DNA from: Limnoperna fortunei
Taxonomy: Eukaryota; Mollusca; Bivalvia; Mytilida; Modiolidae
Reading direction: 5' to 3'
DNA length: 64,000 bases
Assembly: GCA_944474755.1 (NCBI GenBank)
Contig: OX104119.1
Span: 42,929,927 to 42,993,926, forward strand
Part shown: positions 60,101-64,000 of the stretch, piece by piece
Numbering within the stretch: the first letter of the stretch is position 1
Layout: every line of letters starts with the position of its first letter
The notes under the pieces: model-generated
Databases searched by the model: none
The model's input: only the letters and a program-made list of their open reading frames with translations
Told to the model about the DNA's origin: nothing
Program-made: the position numbers and the translations under genes

Positions 60101-63100
60101 CAGTCGACTTAACACTTGATAAGTTAATGCATCTAAACGATGGATAATTTACGCGATTTTGACAATTTTATGAAAGCTGGTTTGTATTAGGAATATTATT
60201 TGACACACTGAAATAGCACAATAGGAATATTTTATATCGTTTGCATACAGTTACTTTAAACCAATAAAAATCTTAATATGCAAGATTGTGTACAGACTAC
60301 TTGATTAAGTGAATTTGTCTAAATATTTCTGATTGAGTCTGAATTTATAGTTTGTACAGAGTTCACTGTCTGACTTTCTCGAACAAACTGTAGTACTGTA
60401 AAGACTAAGTAGTTTTCAAAGAATATGACATATCGGTCAATATTCACTACAATTTAGTACACACAACAATTTGAACTAAATGGTCTTTGTAGTTGATAAA
60501 AGAACTATGTTTAAATATGATTCTCTACTCAATAAACGATATGTTATAAACCTGTTGTGTGATGCCGTGCAAAATGAAAACAGAACGAACAATGTAACAT
60601 GTATTGTAGTCTATGTAAATATATCTAGGACTTTACCAGTTAAAAGACCCAGTAGTAAAAAGTACTTCATTATCTGTGAATGGAAATCAGCTGTCAAACT
60701 GTGTGTCATTTTGCAAGGATTATTGGACCATTGGATTACAGGTATCTGCAGTTAATTCATATAAAATTTAGCAGGATAATATTGCAGCCGATTAACTTTA
60801 CCCGTTTCTAGATAGATTATTGTAACTTAATTACAAGTATTTCCTTTTTTATTTCAATGCATTAATTTTGAATATATAATTTAAATATTTTTGATTGCAT
60901 CTCTGTGACATTAAATGATTCTTGAATTCTTACCCCTTTTTTCTTAAAATATAGCAATAAAATATCTAGTACTATCAACAAATTACATAGTACCACGTAC
61001 CTGTCTTCGGCAGGAAAACTGGCAATTTTCGGTTACGGATCGAATCATACACATAAAGTCAGTCTCAAAATCGTAATTTCAGTATTGACACACTTGTGAT
61101 CCTTAGTTAATGATCATCTTAAACACTCCTTTTTAGACTAGTAAATGTGTGTGTCTACTTAATGAAACAACAAATGATATCCCTGTACACACTGTACAAA
61201 CATTACAGTGCAAAGACAACCACCCACAACTGTGTGCAGAAACGAACGAGAGAAATATTGCAACCATATACCAAATAGGTATGCAATGATTTACGGATAA
61301 ATTCAGTCGAGCATTTAAAGAAACTATATTGCTTCGAGATTAGTTTTTAAAGATTTGAATTTATGTATGATTTTGAGGAAAACGAATCCCACTTAAAACC
61401 AGGGGAGGTTCCAGGTGCTCGGAAGGGTAAGCAAATCCTGCTCCACGTGTGGCACCCATCGTATTGCTCATCCCCGGGGAAGTCATACTATAGATATAAG
61501 GAGCAAAGTGGTTACGACAATTGCCTTTTCTGACAATGTTATTCAGTAACGGTCAACAAAGTAATGAAGGCGACTGTAAAATTTTCTAAGAGATGACTTC
61601 AATCTTGCCACTGTTAATCCCTGGTTAAGTAGTTGTTGTGTCAGCGGACATCCCCAAATTCTAAATTTAATTATATTTTAAGTGGAAAACATTTTGTACA
61701 CATGATTGTTTTCACTTCTCAATTGATATCTTATTGATGTCCATTTTGTATTACTTCACACTATATATGTCTTGAAATAGATCCGAACCGTTGTTTTAGT
61801 GTTAGATGTAAAGAGTGTTTGTTTTTATAGATTCAATTCAAGAGACCCTTAAAGTATTAGGAGAATGTCTGACAGTCAAAACGAATAATACTCATGTTAT
61901 ATCTTATACCCCTAAACGGTGTGATTCAATATCTAATGTGCAGGTTATAAAAGACAATGGTATGTATTATTCATTAGAAAAAAGACCAAAAGCCTATTGT
62001 TGGCAATAATATCGGTTAATTACTCATAAACGTAGAGGTAACAGTTGGTAAATAAAATCTTTATGAGTTATTTCAACCATACTGGTTACTGTGATAAGCT
62101 TGTCATCCACCCATAGCTAATAGCAACCAATTTCTTGAATTAACCTGTTCTGGTAACATCATTAAACTTTGCCTACAAAAGGCTTTAATATAGGTTCCTG
62201 TCAGAAACAGCTATAGGTCTGTATTTTTACATATCTCACCACCTTGATTGTTTTTGTGGTTGAGAATGTTTTCTTACGGATAGAATTATGCAGATTTATA
62301 TCTATATACCGCGTTTCTTAAACGCAATTACGTTTTACAATATATAGTCATAATAAAAATCAACCAGGTTATTGTACATGTTTCTTTATTCAGATTGAAT
62401 AAATCGCAAATGTGAAAGTTTGTCACAGAAAAAATAAAATGTTACACTGTCGCCCCTTATATATATTTCATATAGCCAATTCTGTTTGGGAAAACAATGG
62501 ATTGACTATTTCTTATATAGTTAGTTGGTTGATTGGATAGTGTTTAGCCTCACTTTTAGCAACTTTTTAGCAATATCGTGGAATCCAGTTTATGTTTCGG
62601 GATTAAGCCAAATAACCAATGAAAACATACAACTTTGGTAGGATAACTGATAATGATTTTCAATTAAATATGGAGTAGAGCAAACCCTACCTACCGTGCA
62701 AACTCGGATTTGACAGGCATGATATAGATGACTAACTACTTCATTCACTCGACCAACAAAGCTCATAAGGCTGATATAAGATGGAAACGTTTTTGATTGT
62801 TTATGTTTTGAATGCAAAATTATCTTCCCAATTAATATTTAATTCAAGTTGATAAGAAAAGTTTATAAAAAGAATAAAAGTATTTACTTTATATTTAAAC
62901 TTCCTAAAAAGTTTTAGTGGTGTAAACAAAATTATCTATATAAGCGTCTTCTATACTTAGCATTCTTCATAATGATATTCGGTAAATATTTATTATAAAT
63001 GTCACTCTAGCAGAAGCATTAACATATTTCTGTTTAAATAATGCAAAGAATTTACAACTTGAAATTGTTTTATGTGATAAAAACAACCAATAAATCTAAA

Positions 63101-63561
63101 ACTAAAATAAATTAAAAATAAAAGTGATATAAAAATGATAAAAAAGAGGATAACACGAAAAAAAGTACTGAGTGTCTTTTGTTATCCTTTATTGCATAAT
63201 CATTTAAACTGAATCTGAACAGTTGAAGTATGACAATTTTAAAATAATTACAGATGATTAGAAACGGCATTACTGGTATATTTTACCCTAATTGCACCCA
63301 GAAATAATTTTAGTATCATTAGATATATTGTATTGATTTTTGTCATGTTTTCGATCTTGTTTTCAATTTTTATATTTTTCTTATCCTATAATGCAGAATT
63401 AAGAGCTAGTATTTACAACAAAACTTGGACGGATGCAATAAAATATGCTGGTGCAATCCACGGGTCACATTTCCCTACTTTTACAAACTTGAAAAAGAAG
63501 AGTCTTCGTGAAGGAGAATTTTGGCTGAGCAACTTCAGAGAAGCCATTTACTTTGATAAAG
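57051..63561 (+). CDS. Receptor gene 2 (paralogue of gene 1), 3' end outside window
   Basis: Six exons chain in frame: 57051-57123, 59678-59863, 60629-60741, 61137-61278, 61831-61959 and 63397-63561. Apart from the signal exon they match gene 1 exons 1-5 in order, phase and length (186/183, 113/116, 142/142, 129/129, 165/162 bp). The first exon supplies a signal peptide, so the product is expected to be secreted or membrane-bound. The TM and tail exons should lie right of the window. Residue identity with gene 1 is moderate overall and concentrated in W/C motifs (WINxSAEYxxWMYYKG, NGNQLSxCVxFC, DYWTIGLQ, EFWLxNFREIxF-like). Family and ligand are unknown. Confidence 0.8.
57690..57750. repeat. 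Microsatellites (GT)n and (AT)n
   Basis: A GTGTGTGTGTGTGT run, then TATATATATATATATA about 30 bp later, in intron 1 of gene 2. Confidence 0.9.
57770..57835 (-). repeat. SINE head fragment, antisense
   Basis: AATTAATAGTAGATGACTTA and CCTTGGCCACCTCAGCCCC match the antisense head region of the SINE family. Confidence 0.5.
59678..59863 (+). CDS. Gene 2 exon 1, module A
   Basis: Acceptor TACTTTGCAG, donor AAGGTATAC, phase 1-1, 186 bp. It encodes ADALCPAGSKMMSY and AWINASAEYTQWMYYK; an extra Cys (SSTCSDQ) is absent from gene 1. Confidence 0.8.
60629..60741 (+). CDS. Gene 2 exon 2
   Basis: Acceptor ATATCTAG, donor CAGGTATCT, phase 1 to 0, 113 bp. It encodes SVNGNQLSNCVSFCKDYWTI and GLQ. A longer open frame over the same bases (60480-60755) is in a different phase and is not the gene. 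Confidence 0.8.
61137..61278 (+). CDS. Gene 2 exon 3, module C
   Basis: Acceptor CCTTTTTAG, donor TAGGTATGC, phase 0 to 1, 142 bp. It encodes SKCVCLLNE, LQCKDNHPQLCAETNE and NIATIYQI. Confidence 0.8.
61831..61959 (+). CDS. Gene 2 exon 4
   Basis: Acceptor GTTTTTATAG, donor ATGGTATGT, phase 1-1, 129 bp. It encodes GECLTVKTNNTHVISYTPKR, then CDS. Confidence 0.8.
62545..62765 (-). repeat. Degenerate SINE, antisense, gene 2 intron 4
   Basis: TTTTTAGCAATATCGTGGA, ATCCAGTTTATG, TAGGATAACTGATAATG, ATAGATGACTAACTAC and CACTCGACCAACAAAG follow the antisense SINE order, heavily mutated. Confidence 0.55.
63397..63561 (+). CDS. Gene 2 exon 5, module A'
   Basis: Acceptor TATAATGCAG after a long pyrimidine tract, donor AAGGTTTGT, phase 1-1, 165 bp. 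It encodes WTDAIKYAGAIHGSHFPTFT and EFWLSNFREAIYFDK. It has a normal GT donor, unlike gene 1 exon 5. Confidence 0.82.
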
Positions 63562-63714
63562 GTTTGTGCTGGTAAAATTAAACACGTGCCTAGTGTGTAC
63601 ATGGCAATTTTATGTTGATTACGGAGAACTTGATTACGACAACATATTTATGTAAGCTTTATATTATTCCTTATCATTTTCTAATGTTCTATACTTTAAC
63701 TGGTCAACACACGG

Positions 63715-63995
63715 AGTTGCCAAGCTCCTCTCTTGGTAGTGGATAGGGTTGGTTCTCTCGTTGATGAGTTGTCAGCTCATAAAACGAAAAGCCTTCTTGC
63801 GAACCGGAGAGAGTATCGCGCACCTTGCACCTTAAAGACCCAGCTGAAAAACAATAGGCTTATTGTAGCTAAATTATCCGTCCTACTGAATGCTCCACGC
63901 TTTTCCAGTAGCATCTAAATATATGTTTACGTTGATCAGTCCGTTATGTCTTTATTTATTGTTTCTTAACTTTTTATCCTAAACATAGCTAAATA
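63715..63995 (+). repeat. Diverged interspersed repeat (family of 28060-28440)
   Basis: TTAAAGACCC, AATAGGCTTATTGTAGCTAA, CCTACTGAATGCTCCACG and a following TTGTTTCTTAACTTTTTATCC align with 44695-44860. Confidence 0.5.
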
Positions 63996-64000
63996 ATGGC

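Noticed and set aside
60480..60755. 91-codon open frame over gene 2 exon 2
   Set aside because: It is in a different phase from the conserved exon 60629-60741, whose translation matches gene 1.

Overview
The window is eukaryotic genomic DNA, roughly two-thirds A+T by eye, with split genes, GT-AG introns and many decayed transposable elements. A C-terminal integrin beta gene, p47-type immunity-related GTPase (IRG) sequences, tRNA-derived SINEs of the kind frequent in bivalves and a Tx1/L1-like LINE together point to a bivalve mollusc (mytilid- or dreissenid-like). That assignment is inference. No CRISPR, operon, rRNA or free-standing tRNA gene is visible.

The window opens inside a single-pass receptor gene (gene 1, + strand, exons between 872 and 10915). 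A second member of the same family (gene 2, + strand) starts at 57051 and runs off the right edge. Both are built from short exons in the same order, with the same intron phases and nearly the same exon lengths. I do not recognise the ectodomain as a named family. It consists of two alternating module types with conserved Trp/Cys patterns and may be distantly C-type-lectin-like. Gene 1 ends in a transmembrane exon and a cytoplasmic tail with seven tyrosines, partly arranged as repeats. A 2286-bp tandem duplication (4443-6728 and 6729-9014) has doubled exons 5 and 6 of gene 1 without breaking the frame.

From 10.9 to 32 kb there is no intact gene. The stretch holds two copies of one IRG-type GTPase pseudogene (17240-18369 and 23925-25113) inside a 2.2-kb segmental duplication. 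It also holds a Tc1-like transposase relic, two foldback elements, and a 58-bp-period minisatellite interrupted by an antisense LINE fragment. A decayed, nearly complete LINE lies at about 31.99-37.4 kb on the + strand. Next come seven exons (38406-45620, + strand) encoding the C-terminal part of an integrin beta subunit: I-EGF repeats, beta-tail, transmembrane helix, and a cytoplasmic tail with NPIF and NPTY. Exon A carries an in-frame TAG, and the head exons were not found.

From 45.6 to 57 kb the sequence is gene-poor. It contains a diverged copy (about 52.5-53.4 kb) of a segment lying just downstream of gene 1 (about 12.1-13.0 kb), and a broken relic of gene 2's signal-peptide exon (about 55.9-56.1 kb). 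Both suggest that the receptor locus grew by repeated local duplication. Receptor, integrin and IRG sequences would all fit a host-defence or adhesion neighbourhood, but nothing in the sequence shows that they act together.
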